A DNA stretch of 25,621 bases from an uncultured Pirellulaceae bacterium (GCA_934278005.1 CAKQWG010000025.1:1-25621), one strand, 5' to 3'. Shown: positions 15,994 to 23,989, numbered from the stretch's first letter. The notes: generated by a model not told the origin, from the letters alone. Made by a program: numbers and translations.

Positions 15994-16012
15994 GCGGTCG
16001 GGCGACTATCGG
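15990..16012 (-). repeat. Truncated hairpin copy next to the DUF1552 stop
   Basis: Read on the minus strand, GATAGTCGCCCGACCGCTCC starts about 10 nt after the DUF1552 stop codon: the box, the left arm and most of the loop of an array D copy. The right arm is missing where array E begins. Confidence 0.75.
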
Positions 16013-16020
16013 TAATCTGC

Positions 16021-17373
16021 TTATGACAGCGCCAGCGAGCCGGTGCTGTCGCCAAGTTGCGGAATGTCGACGCCGACCGTTTCAAGCATGCTCAAGAACA
16101 AGTTGTTAAGAGGCGTCTCGGTGGGATATTTGATGTGGCTGCCCGGCGTAAAGCGGCCTCCCCCGCGCCCGGCCAAAAGAATTGGCAAATCGTGGTGATC
16201 GTGGCGATTGCCGTCGCGAATGGCCCCACCGTAGACTACCAAACAGTTGTCGAGCAAGCTACCTTCGCCCTCAGGGGTGTCTTTCAAGCCCTTCACAAAG
16301 TAGGCAAACTGCTCGACAAAAAACTTGTCGATGGCTGCGATCTTGCGCATCTTCTCGGCGTCGTTTTGGTGGTGCGACAGCGAATGGTGTCCGTCATTGA
16401 CGCCGATCATGGGATACGACTTGTTGCTCCCTTCATTGCCGAGCATGAAGGTGCTAATGCGCGTGGTGTCCGTTTTGAAGGCCAGCAGCATGATGTCGTA
16501 CATCAGACGAATGTGCTCGCCGATGTCCTCGGGTTTTTCATCCGCCGGGCGTTGGTCAGAAACGTCAAAGGGCAGCGGCTCCGTCATGCGGTCGATGCGC
16601 TGCTCGACGTCGCGCACGCTGGTGAAATATTCGTCCAGCTTTTGACGGTCACGATGCCCCAGCCGCTGAGTGAGCTGCCGTGCGTCCTCGGCGACTAGGT
16701 CTAGAATCGATCGTCGAAAGAGCAGGTCTTTGGCTTCGGGAGTGGCTTCCGCCGTTCCACTGCCGAACAAACGCTCGAAAGCTAGGCGTGGGTTGATCTC
16801 TTTGGCTACCGGTTGTGTGGCAGTCTTCCAGGCGATGTTGTTGGAGTAGGCACAGGCATAGCCGCTATCGCAGGAGCCCGCGGCACTCCCCTTCTCGGTG
16901 CCCAGTTCAATTGAGGGCAAGCGTGTGGCGCGGCCGTAATGTTCGGCGGCAATCTGGTCGGCGCTGGTACCCACGCGCATGTTAGCACCGCTGGTCTTGA
17001 GCGGATGGGCGCCGGTGAGGAAGGCAGCCGAGCTGCGCGCGTGATCCCCGGGGCCATCGCCCAGCGAACGCGCGTTGACCTGGGCCAAGCCGCTGAGGAC
17101 CGAGAAGTCGCCTTTCAGCTCGCGCAGCGGCTCCAGCGAAGCTTTCATGTCCCAATCGCTGCCGACCTTCTCGGGCTCCCAATGCTCTGGATTGGTGCCG
17201 TTGGGGAAGAACACCCAAGCCAGTCGCACCGGATGCGGATTGGCTTGACCATCCTTGCCTAGCGCGCTGCGGGGCGCCATTAAGTCGAGCATCGGCAGGC
17301 CCAGTGAGGCGGTGGCACCACGCAATACGGTGCGGCGTGAAATGGGCTGCAGGCAAATTCTCTTAGCGCTCAT
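16021..17373 (-). CDS. DUF1552 family protein, Tat-exported
   Basis: The product is 450 aa. A twin-arginine signal (ISRRTVLRGA, R13-R14) precedes a short hydrophobic stretch, so Tat export is expected. Family landmarks include VFFPNGTNPEHWEP near 55, LSGLAQVNARSLGDGPGDHA near 95, SAAFLTGAHP near 117, SIELGTEKG near 155, CAYSNNIAW near 175 and ILLAGRGGGRF near 408. The gene follows the DUF1592 gene with only 2 nt between its ATG and the upstream TAG; a GGGAG site lies inside the end of the upstream gene, so translation is probably coupled. DUF1552/DUF1592 pairs are typical of planctomycetes and some Verrucomicrobia. By analogy with DUF1501 it may be a metal-dependent hydrolase-like exported partner; no activity is established. 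Confidence 0.95.
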   Translation of the reverse strand: MSAKRICLQPISRRTVLRGATASLGLPMLDLMAPRSALGKDGQANPHPVRLAWVFFPNGTNPEHWEPEKVGSDWDMKASLEPLRELKGDFSVLSGLAQVNARSLGDGPGDHARSSAAFLTGAHPLKTSGANMRVGTSADQIAAEHYGRATRLPSIELGTEKGSAAGSCDSGYACAYSNNIAWKTATQPVAKEINPRLAFERLFGSGTAEATPEAKDLLFRRSILDLVAEDARQLTQRLGHRDRQKLDEYFTSVRDVEQRIDRMTEPLPFDVSDQRPADEKPEDIGEHIRLMYDIMLLAFKTDTTRISTFMLGNEGSNKSYPMIGVNDGHHSLSHHQNDAEKMRKIAAIDKFFVEQFAYFVKGLKDTPEGEGSLLDNCLVVYGGAIRDGNRHDHHDLPILLAGRGGGRFTPGSHIKYPTETPLNNLFLSMLETVGVDIPQLGDSTGSLALS

Positions 17374-17375
17374 GG

Positions 17376-20000
17376 CTATTTACTCCCGAGGTTTTGGAGG
17401 GCTTCGGCGGGGGGCTGACGAGCGACCGTGTCGGTGATCGCGCGCCGCTGATAAAACGGCTGGCTGGTAATAATGGCTTGCACAAAGGATGACAAGCGAT
17501 AGTCGTTCTCCTGGGCTACTGAGACAATCGTGTCCACCGCACAGTTGTCATAAGGTTCTAAACCCCGCCCAAGGGCATAAGTTAGCATTTTCTTAGCAAA
17601 ATTGCGCATTATCTCCGGCTGGCGAGATTGTAGGAGCTCGATCAATTCGGCTGAATTGGCGAAACTGCGGCCGTCCGGTAGCACGCCGGAGGGGTCGATC
17701 GGATGCTTGCCATCCTTCTCACGCCACTGGCCAATGGCATCGAAGTTCTCGAAGCCTAGTCCGAGTGGATCCATGACGCGGTGGCAACTGGCGCAGCTCG
17801 GGTTGCTGCGGTGCAGCTCCAGAGCCTCGCGCAGCGATAGGTTTTTATTGTTTTCCTGAGTGTCCTCAAGGGCCGGCACGTTGGGAGGTGCCGGCGGAGG
17901 CGGATCGCCCAACAGGCTTTCCAGAATCCACTTGCCGCGTTTGACGGGACTGGTCGTGGTGGGATTGGAGGTGAGCGTCAGCAGGGCTGCTTGGGTGAGT
18001 ATGCCTTGGCGGCCTTGGGGCAGCTCGACTCGCAGCCACACGTCTTCCTGGGCATACAGGCCGCTGCGGTCGCCGCCTTTGAGGCGATTGATGCCAGGCC
18101 CCTCGCGATAGAGCTGCTCCGGTGAGCGGCCATCGAAGTCGATGCCGTACAGCTCAGCCAAACGCGGATTGACGTAGGTGAAATCTGCGGTGAGCAGCTC
18201 GCGCAGCGAACGGTCCTCGCGGACCATGGCTTGGCAAAACAGCTCCGATTCGCGGCTCATCGCCTCGCGCAGGCGATCGTTCCACAGCGGGAAAAGTTTG
18301 CTATCCGGATCGGCGATTTTCAGATTGCCCAGTCCTAAGTACTGCGCAAAAAACTGTTTGACCAGTGAATTGCTGCGCGGGTCGGCCAGCATCCGCTTGG
18401 TCTGGGCCTGCAGCACTTGTGGGTCAGACAACTGTCCCTGACTGGCCAGGTCGAGCAGTTCGTCATCTGGGATGCTGGCCCACAAGAAGAACGACAATCG
18501 CGAGGCCAGCGCAAAGTTATCGAGTGGCTCGATGGGAGTCGGTTTCGGATGATCCCCCTCGGCTGGTTCAGCCGCCGGCTCAGCCGCGACATCGACGGCT
18601 TGCAGGTTGTCGTCCCCTTCGACGCGGAACAGGAAATGGGGCGAGACCAAGATCGACTGCAGCCCCAGGCCAATGGCTTGCTGGTAGCTCTCGCCCTGTT
18701 GGCTGGCCAGCTTGACTAAATCGACCACGCGCTGGACTTCGGCTTCTTCGACGTTGCGACGAAATGCGCGGCGCAGCAGTGGTCGAAAGATCTCCTCGGC
18801 AGCCTGTGCGACTGACTTCTCACCGGAATCTCCCTGGCTGGGAAAAGCAGTAAACAGTCGGCGGTGCGGCAAAGGTAGCGCGGGCTGGGCATCGCGAGGA
18901 CCGTCGATCTCAATGAATTCGACATTGATGCGACGCTGGTAGCGTTTTTCGCTTTCGTAGGGATCCTCCACGAAGTGCAGCGTCAGTTCGTGGTCACCGG
19001 CGGAGAATTCATGTTCGACGACGTGGGTTTCCGATTTTTTCTCGACCTCGAACTGCGCGACTTGTTGGCCATCGATCAGCAACGTGACGGGAATCTTTCG
19101 CTCTTCTTGTTCGTCTTCGAATTTCAGCCGAACATTGATTTTGTAATGACCGGTAGCGAACAGGAAATGGACGCTCGCGCGCTCGCCAGCGAAAAGCGTC
19201 GGTCGGTCCTGGCGCTGTTTGCGCAACTTTTCGGGGTCTTCGACGATCAGATGCGAAACCACCAACTGGGCCGCTTGTAGGTATTTCTCAAATTGCAGCG
19301 GCGAAAGGCTCAGGACGTCCCCCTGATTATCGAAACCGTTGCCCACGCCATCGGAAGGGAAACCGGTTTCGGCAGATGGCGAAAAATCGATGCCGAACAA
19401 ATCGCGCAGGGCGTTGTCGTATTCGACATTGTTCAAGCGACGCATCGTCACGCGGCCTGGGTCGCGCGGTCCATTGCAGTCCACCGCGTTGATGGTTTGG
19501 TTGATCCAGTGAGCGACTTTCTGACGGTCTTCCAAGCTGGGCAGCGGTTCGTAATCGGCGGGTGGCATGGCTCCGATTTCGATCATGCCGCGAACTTGAT
19601 CCCATCGCGGGCGCTCATTGGCCAGTCGCTCGGGCGAATCGTAGCCGGCAAAATCGATGTCCGCCTCGGCTCCCTCTCCGCTGTGGCAGTCGTAGCAGTA
19701 GGTCTGCAAAAACGGCTGGAGTTCATCCTGCCAAAAGTCGGTGCTGGCTGAGTCTGGAGTGGTCGCTGCCGCCGCGTCTTCAGCTTCCGCTGTTGCAACT
19801 GGCCCTTCGGCAACTGGCCCTTCGGCGACTGGCAATTCGGCGACTGGCAATTCGGCAACTGGCCCTTCGGCGACTGGCACTTCGGTGACTGGCACTTTAT
19901 CGTCGGCAGCCAGCGGAGCGATTAGAAACATCCCGCAGACAAGCCATAGACTGAGAGCTTGTGAAGCGATCCAGGTATGAAGACGGCAGCGAGTGGGCAT
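17376..20000 (-). CDS. DUF1592 multidomain secreted cytochrome-like protein
   Basis: The product is 874 aa from ATG 20000; a longer start at ATG 20051 adds 17 residues. The shorter is preferred because it begins with a basic segment and a hydrophobic Sec signal (residues 1-32). Neither has a Shine-Dalgarno. Next comes a Pro-Val-Ala-Glu pentapeptide repeat (36-70), then a PSCyt1 haem domain with CYDCH (102-106), DUF1587 (about 185-250), a carbohydrate-binding-like beta region (about 270-333), DUF1595 (about 398-460), DUF1592 (about 490-610), DUF1588 (about 673-757) with a second CXXCH (C736-C739-H740), and DUF1585 (about 793-853). This is the full usual domain order. It is likely a periplasmic electron carrier tied to polysaccharide breakdown, by family inference. 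It is coupled with the downstream DUF1552 gene. Confidence 0.94.
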   Translation of the reverse strand: MPTRCRLHTWIASQALSLWLVCGMFLIAPLAADDKVPVTEVPVAEGPVAELPVAELPVAEGPVAEGPVATAEAEDAAAATTPDSASTDFWQDELQPFLQTYCYDCHSGEGAEADIDFAGYDSPERLANERPRWDQVRGMIEIGAMPPADYEPLPSLEDRQKVAHWINQTINAVDCNGPRDPGRVTMRRLNNVEYDNALRDLFGIDFSPSAETGFPSDGVGNGFDNQGDVLSLSPLQFEKYLQAAQLVVSHLIVEDPEKLRKQRQDRPTLFAGERASVHFLFATGHYKINVRLKFEDEQEERKIPVTLLIDGQQVAQFEVEKKSETHVVEHEFSAGDHELTLHFVEDPYESEKRYQRRINVEFIEIDGPRDAQPALPLPHRRLFTAFPSQGDSGEKSVAQAAEEIFRPLLRRAFRRNVEEAEVQRVVDLVKLASQQGESYQQAIGLGLQSILVSPHFLFRVEGDDNLQAVDVAAEPAAEPAEGDHPKPTPIEPLDNFALASRLSFFLWASIPDDELLDLASQGQLSDPQVLQAQTKRMLADPRSNSLVKQFFAQYLGLGNLKIADPDSKLFPLWNDRLREAMSRESELFCQAMVREDRSLRELLTADFTYVNPRLAELYGIDFDGRSPEQLYREGPGINRLKGGDRSGLYAQEDVWLRVELPQGRQGILTQAALLTLTSNPTTTSPVKRGKWILESLLGDPPPPAPPNVPALEDTQENNKNLSLREALELHRSNPSCASCHRVMDPLGLGFENFDAIGQWREKDGKHPIDPSGVLPDGRSFANSAELIELLQSRQPEIMRNFAKKMLTYALGRGLEPYDNCAVDTIVSVAQENDYRLSSFVQAIITSQPFYQRRAITDTVARQPPAEALQNLGSK
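19791..19895 (-). repeat. In-gene 15-nt tandem coding for (G/L/V)PVAE pentapeptides
   Basis: Seven consecutive 15-nt units encode VPVTE, VPVAE, GPVAE, LPVAE, LPVAE, GPVAE, GPVAT between the signal peptide and the haem domain. The units differ by single bases. They look like a length-variable spacer that holds the haem domain away from the membrane. Confidence 0.92.
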
Positions 20001-20051
20001 GCGTTCTGACTGTGGCAGGAGAGGGGTGAGGGGGATCGAACCGAATCGCAT

Positions 20052-20388
20052 ATAAATTCGTGCGTCAGTTCAATGGAGGCGGTGGGTGGGAAGCGGCCGG
20101 CGGAATGCAGTTGAGAGTGTCGCGCCAGCAAATTGCTCCCATCATTGTAAGCCATAGGGCCCAGAGAAGCCAACACAGAAAGCTAGTCAATGCTGGGGGA
20201 GAGCTCGCTGGCGAGCTGCGCAGGCAAGCAGCGAAAAATGGGAGCTTTTGTCTGTTATCTATCTGCCCGATTTACCGTCGCAAAACCCGAGCTTCGCACG
20301 CAGGCTTCAAGCCTCGCACGCGAGGCCCGATCTTCCAACCAAACAGATCTTCCGACAAAAGGTCCGATAAAAGATGTGTGGCTTGCGC
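20052..20388. other. Intergenic region between histidine kinase and DUF1592 gene
   Basis: Both flanking genes are on the minus strand, so this holds the kinase 3' end and the DUF1592 promoter. A 13-nt interrupted palindrome AGGCTTCAAGCCT sits at 20302-20314, within GC-rich words CGCACGCAGG and CGCACGCGAGG. CAGATCTTCC and GATCTTCC repeat nearby (20330-20355). No gene or confident promoter is seen. Confidence 0.5.
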
Positions 20389-21162
20389 CTAGCTCAGTCT
20401 AGCTGGCGTGGGGAACTCCAGGGCGAACTTAGTACCGCGGCCCACTTCGCTTTGCACATTGATGCGCCCACCGTGAGCCTCGATGATCTTCCGCGCCGTC
20501 GGTAGTCCCAGGCCCGACCCGCCGTTTTTGGTCGAGTAGAACGGCTCGAACATGTGCAGGGCTGTGCTGTCGTCCATGCCGCAGCCGGTGTCGATCAGAT
20601 CCAGCGCCACGCCGCGCGGTGTCGAATAGGTGTGGATTACCAGCTCCCCGCCCCCTTCCATCGCCTCGAGCGCGTTTTTGACCAAGTTGATCAGCGAGGC
20701 TTGCAGCGAATCGCTGTGCAACATCACGCTGGGGAGATCAGCGTCCAGGTAGCGAGTGACTTCAATGCCCTGCTTGTCGGCTTGGGGTTGAAACAGGCGG
20801 AGCACCGAATCGATCTGTTCGTTGAGGCTCCCGGGGGTCATTTCCAAATCGCGCATGCGGGCGAAGCGCAGGAAGTCGCGCAGCAGATTCTCCATCCGCT
20901 GGCACTGCTGGCGAATCATCTCCACCTTTCCCTCGGCTCGCCGCCGACCGGGCCATTCGCTGTCCGCGAGCTCTTCGCTGAGCAAGTCGGCATTCATGTG
21001 GATGACCGACAACGGATTTTTGATCTCATGCGCCAGCGATCCAGCCAGTTCGGCCAGTTCGTGGTATTGCCTGAGCAGTTCGCTCTCTTCCGCACCGTTC
21101 AATGTCGTCTCTCCAAGCTGTACGCCGATTTTTGAATCCTTCCATTGTAAACCGATTTTCAC
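20389..21162 (-). CDS. Soluble sensor histidine kinase (NtrB-like core)
   Basis: The product is 257 aa from GTG 21162 (AGGACAGG upstream). All kinase boxes are present: H-box SLAHEIKNPLS with phospho-acceptor H45, N-box NLVKNALEAM near 157, G1 DTGCGMD near 190, F-box MFEPFYSTK near 202 and G2 GSGLGLPTARKI near 215. There is no membrane segment and little N-terminal sensor, so it is cytosolic and probably senses through a partner. It autophosphorylates and would pass phosphate to a response regulator, but none is adjacent. Start choice is uncertain: TTG 21102 has the better ribosome site (GGAGAG), giving 237 aa; an ATG at 21279 is in frame but would overlap the start codon of the divergent gene. 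The family is certain, the signal unknown. Confidence 0.92.
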   Translation of the reverse strand: MKIGLQWKDSKIGVQLGETTLNGAEESELLRQYHELAELAGSLAHEIKNPLSVIHMNADLLSEELADSEWPGRRRAEGKVEMIRQQCQRMENLLRDFLRFARMRDLEMTPGSLNEQIDSVLRLFQPQADKQGIEVTRYLDADLPSVMLHSDSLQASLINLVKNALEAMEGGGELVIHTYSTPRGVALDLIDTGCGMDDSTALHMFEPFYSTKNGGSGLGLPTARKIIEAHGGRINVQSEVGRGTKFALEFPTPARLS

Positions 21163-21277
21163 GTAGCCTGTCCTATACGAGATCGGATGGTGCTTTGACA
21201 ACTCTGAAATGTCTGCCAAACTAAGAAACCGAATGAGACCCCACGATCCGTAACGCCTATCACGCAGGAGATGGCAC

Positions 21278-22054
21278 ATGTCGTTTTTTCAGGTCGACGC
21301 GGAACACCAGTCGCAGTTTGAGCGCGCGGGCTATGTGCTGGCCCGGCAGTTGTTCAAGTCGGCTGAGATCGAACGCCTAAGCCACTACGCGCGGGCTGAC
21401 CAGGCGGTCGTGGCGCGGGCCACCTCGCGCAGCGACTCTCAAGGCGGCACTACCACGCTGTCGCTGAGCAACGACTTGGGGGACACCCTGTATGCCAGCG
21501 TGGTGCGGCAGCAGCGCGTGGCTGGCAATATGGCTCGCCTGCTGGGCGACGAAGTCTATCATTACCATCACAAAATGATGCTCAAGGAACCCTACGTCGG
21601 TGGCGCATGGGAATGGCATCAAGACTATGGCTACTGGTATGATTTCGGCTGTCTGTACCCACACATGGCCAGTTGCTTCATCGCCGTCGACCGTGCGACG
21701 CGTGAGAACGGGTGCCTGCAGATCATCCCCGGATCGCACTTGCTGGGGCGCATGAACCACATGAAAATCGGTGGCCAGACCGGTGCCGATCCCGAACGCG
21801 TGGCGGCGGTGATCGAGCGCTTGCCTGTTGAGTATGTCGAGATGGAGCCGGGCGACGGGCTGTTCTTTCATGGCAACTTGCTGCATCGCAGCGATCAGAA
21901 CACGAGTCCCAATCCGCGCTGGTCGTTGATCTGCTGCTACAACACCAAAGGCAACAATCCTTACAAAGAGTCGCGGCACCCCAGCTACTCGCCGCTGGAA
22001 CTGCTCAGCGACAGCGATTTTGAACGCATCGCCAGCGCGGCATGTGAGTCGTAA
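21278..22054 (+). CDS. Phytanoyl-CoA dioxygenase (PhyH) family protein
   Basis: The product is 258 aa. It belongs to the Fe(II)/2-oxoglutarate oxygenase fold. The iron facial triad is visible: H114-x-D116 in WEWHQDYGYW and the distal His in LLHRSD (H203), with R214 eleven residues later as the likely 2-oxoglutarate anchor. CLQIIPGSHLLGR near 146 is a standard PhyH segment, also seen in ectoine hydroxylases. A good AGGAG site lies about 7 nt before the ATG. It would hydroxylate a small organic substrate in the cytosol; the substrate cannot be inferred. The gene is divergent from the histidine kinase. Confidence 0.94.
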   Translation: MSFFQVDAEHQSQFERAGYVLARQLFKSAEIERLSHYARADQAVVARATSRSDSQGGTTTLSLSNDLGDTLYASVVRQQRVAGNMARLLGDEVYHYHHKMMLKEPYVGGAWEWHQDYGYWYDFGCLYPHMASCFIAVDRATRENGCLQIIPGSHLLGRMNHMKIGGQTGADPERVAAVIERLPVEYVEMEPGDGLFFHGNLLHRSDQNTSPNPRWSLICCYNTKGNNPYKESRHPSYSPLELLSDSDFERIASAACES

Positions 22055-22079
22055 AACGATCACTCCTGCCCGTTTCAAT

Positions 22080-22103
22080 GTGGCCCGACGCTCCGCCGTC
22101 GGT
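22080..22103 (+). repeat. Single hairpin copy G, CCGACG stem
   Basis: GTGGC then CCGACG-CTCCGC-CGTCGG starts 25 nt after the PhyH-like stop codon, in the same orientation. It is intermediate between array C (same box and stem) and the CTCCGC-loop arrays, which ties the two subtypes together. Confidence 0.85.
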
Positions 22104-22318
22104 TTATAGCAGCGAAGCTGCGGATTTTTCTAGCTGAGAGGTATACGCCTTTTGCCGTCGGGCACACTCCGGTTGCGACCTGGACGGAGTGCGCACGACG
22201 GTCGGGGCTAACCCAAAGGCGGGAACTGGCGTAGAATTCGACTTTCGTTCGCAGGCCACCGCAGCCTTGCCGCCTGTCACTTCTGTTTTGCACTTTCGTC
22301 CTATTTCCGCGTGAACCG

Positions 22319-23836
22319 ATGAACAAAGCTATTAAGACTGCCATTTCGCCAACCCGTGCCGAGGACTACCCAGAGTGGTATCAGCAGGTTATCAAAGGGG
22401 CTGATCTAGCAGAGAACTCGCCCGTCCGCGGTTGCATGGTTATCAAGCCCTGGGGCTACGCGCTGTGGGAGAACATGCAGCGCGTGCTGGATAAGATGTT
22501 CAAGCAGACGGGGCACCAAAACGCCTACTTCCCGCTGCTCATCCCGATGAGCTTTTTGGAGCAGGAGGCCAAGCACGTCGAGGGCTTTGCCAAAGAGTGC
22601 GCCGTGGTCACGCATCATCGACTCGAACCCGACCCAGAGACCGGCGGCCTGCGACCGGCGGGCCCGCTGGAAGAACCGCTGATCATCCGTCCGACGAGCG
22701 AGACGATTATCGGCGCGATGTATGCCAAGTGGGTCCAGTCCTATCGCGACTTGCCGATCCTGATCAATCAATGGGCCAACGTCGTCCGCTGGGAAATGCG
22801 CACGCGTCTGTTCTTGCGGACTGCCGAGTTCCTATGGCAAGAAGGGCATACGGTCCACGCAACCAAAGAGGAAGCGCTCGAAGAGACCTATAAAATGCTG
22901 GACGTCTATGCCGATTTTGCTGAGAACTACATGGCGGTCCCGGTCATCAAAGGCGAGAAGACGCCCGGCGAGCGGTTCCCCGGGGCTGACGTGACCGTCT
23001 CTATCGAAGCCATGATGCAGGACCGCAAGGCTCTGCAAGCTGGCACTAGTCACTTCCTGGGGCAGAACTTTTCGCGCGCGCAAGAGATTAAATTCCAAGA
23101 TCAGAATGGCGAAGTAGCCTACGCTTGGACAACATCCTGGGGCGTCAGCACACGCTTGATCGGCGCGCTGATTATGACCCACGCCGACGATGATGGGATG
23201 GTCATGCCACCCAAGATCGCACCCTCGCACGCTGTCATATTGCCGATCTACCGCGACGATCAACAGCGCGCCGAAGTGCTCGAGTACTGCCGCAGCTTGA
23301 AGGCCGATCTAGAAAGTCTGGCCTACGCCGGCCGGGCTGTGGAGGTCGATATCGACGATCGCGATCTGCGCGGCGGTGAAAAGAAATGGTATCACGTCAA
23401 ACGCGGCGTTCCGCTGCGGATCGAGGTCGGACCAAAGGACATCGCCAAGCAGGCCGTCTTCCTGGCTCGCCGCGATACGGGCGAACAGCAGAGCGTGCAG
23501 CGCGACGAATTGGTCAACAGCTTCGTCGACCGTCTAGATCAAATTCAAAACAACTTGTTGCAACGCGCACAGAAGCTGCGCGCCGACAATACCGTTGAGA
23601 TCGCTAGCGAAGCCGAGTTTCGCAAGTACTTCACTCCACAAAATCTCGATGCTCCCGAAATTCACGGTGGGTTTGCAATGTGCTACTTTGCATCCGAAGC
23701 AGCAGTGCAGCCGCTGCTGGATGAACTGAAGGTTACCATTCGCTGCATTCCGCTAGACGATAATGCACAACCCGGAGTGTGCTTTGTGACTGGCCAACCG
23801 GCGGACCAGCGAGCCGTGTTTGCCAAAGCTTACTAA
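22319..23836 (+). CDS. proS: Prolyl-tRNA synthetase, short archaeal/eukaryotic-like type
   Basis: The product is 505 aa. It charges tRNA-Pro with proline in the cytosol. Class II signatures are present: FPLLIP (motif 1 region, about 71-76), RPTSETII at 124-131, motif 2 RWEMRTRLFLRTAEFLWQEGH at 157-177 and motif 3 GVSTRLIGALIMTH near 275-288. The anticodon-binding domain spans about 300-400. It lacks the large editing insertion of E. coli-type ProRS and ends in the C-terminal domain with terminal VFAKAY, so it is the short type. The zinc site of that domain is incomplete: C455 and C488 remain but E460 and T491 replace the expected second and fourth cysteines. There is no clear Shine-Dalgarno and no T-box. 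The hairpin array follows the stop by 1-2 nt. Confidence 0.97.
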   Translation: MNKAIKTAISPTRAEDYPEWYQQVIKGADLAENSPVRGCMVIKPWGYALWENMQRVLDKMFKQTGHQNAYFPLLIPMSFLEQEAKHVEGFAKECAVVTHHRLEPDPETGGLRPAGPLEEPLIIRPTSETIIGAMYAKWVQSYRDLPILINQWANVVRWEMRTRLFLRTAEFLWQEGHTVHATKEEALEETYKMLDVYADFAENYMAVPVIKGEKTPGERFPGADVTVSIEAMMQDRKALQAGTSHFLGQNFSRAQEIKFQDQNGEVAYAWTTSWGVSTRLIGALIMTHADDDGMVMPPKIAPSHAVILPIYRDDQQRAEVLEYCRSLKADLESLAYAGRAVEVDIDDRDLRGGEKKWYHVKRGVPLRIEVGPKDIAKQAVFLARRDTGEQQSVQRDELVNSFVDRLDQIQNNLLQRAQKLRADNTVEIASEAEFRKYFTPQNLDAPEIHGGFAMCYFASEAAVQPLLDELKVTIRCIPLDDNAQPGVCFVTGQPADQRAVFAKAY

Positions 23837-23837
23837 G

Positions 23838-23961
23838 GATAGTCGCCAAACCGCTCCGCCGGTTTGTATGGTCAGTTTCGATAGTCGCCAAACCGCTCCG
23901 CCGGTTTGTACGGTCAGTTCCGATAGTCGCCAAACCGCTCCGCCGGTTTGTACGGTCAGTT
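23838..23961 (+). repeat. Hairpin array F: three copies, 42-nt period, CAAACCG stem
   Basis: Copies start at 23838, 23880 and 23922. Each has GATAGTCGC, the stem CAAACCG/CGGTTTG around CTCCGC, and TA(T/C)GGTCAGTT(T/C)C. The first begins 1 nt after the proS TAA in the same orientation. Confidence 0.93.
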
Positions 23962-23989
23962 CCGACCGGCGGAGCGGTCGGGCGACTAT
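23962..23989 (-). repeat. Inverted hairpin copy with the CCGACCG stem
   Basis: The minus strand reads ATAGTCGC-CCGACCG-CTCCGC-CGGTCGG. This is the array D stem, 8 kb away from array D, joined head-on to array F. Confidence 0.88.

Larger units (their letters stand above)
15188..16020. other. 833-nt intergenic region holding arrays D and E
   Basis: The first 400 nt (15188-15590) should include the DUF1559 promoter. I see no confident promoter or gene there; a 57-codon frame from ATG 15299 has no ribosome site and no recognisable content. From 15592 to 16012 the region is nearly all repeats: five 32-nt hairpin copies, one inverted copy, a half copy near 15795-15815, four 34-nt copies and a terminal inverted fragment. 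Confidence 0.7.

Noticed and set aside
21377..22078. 233-aa minus frame opposite the PhyH-like gene
   Set aside because: The plus frame has the iron ligands and a good ribosome site; the minus frame has neither.
22055..22318. Possible T-box or other leader before proS
   Set aside because: I found no specifier stem or conserved T-box sequence; only one hairpin copy and unremarkable sequence.
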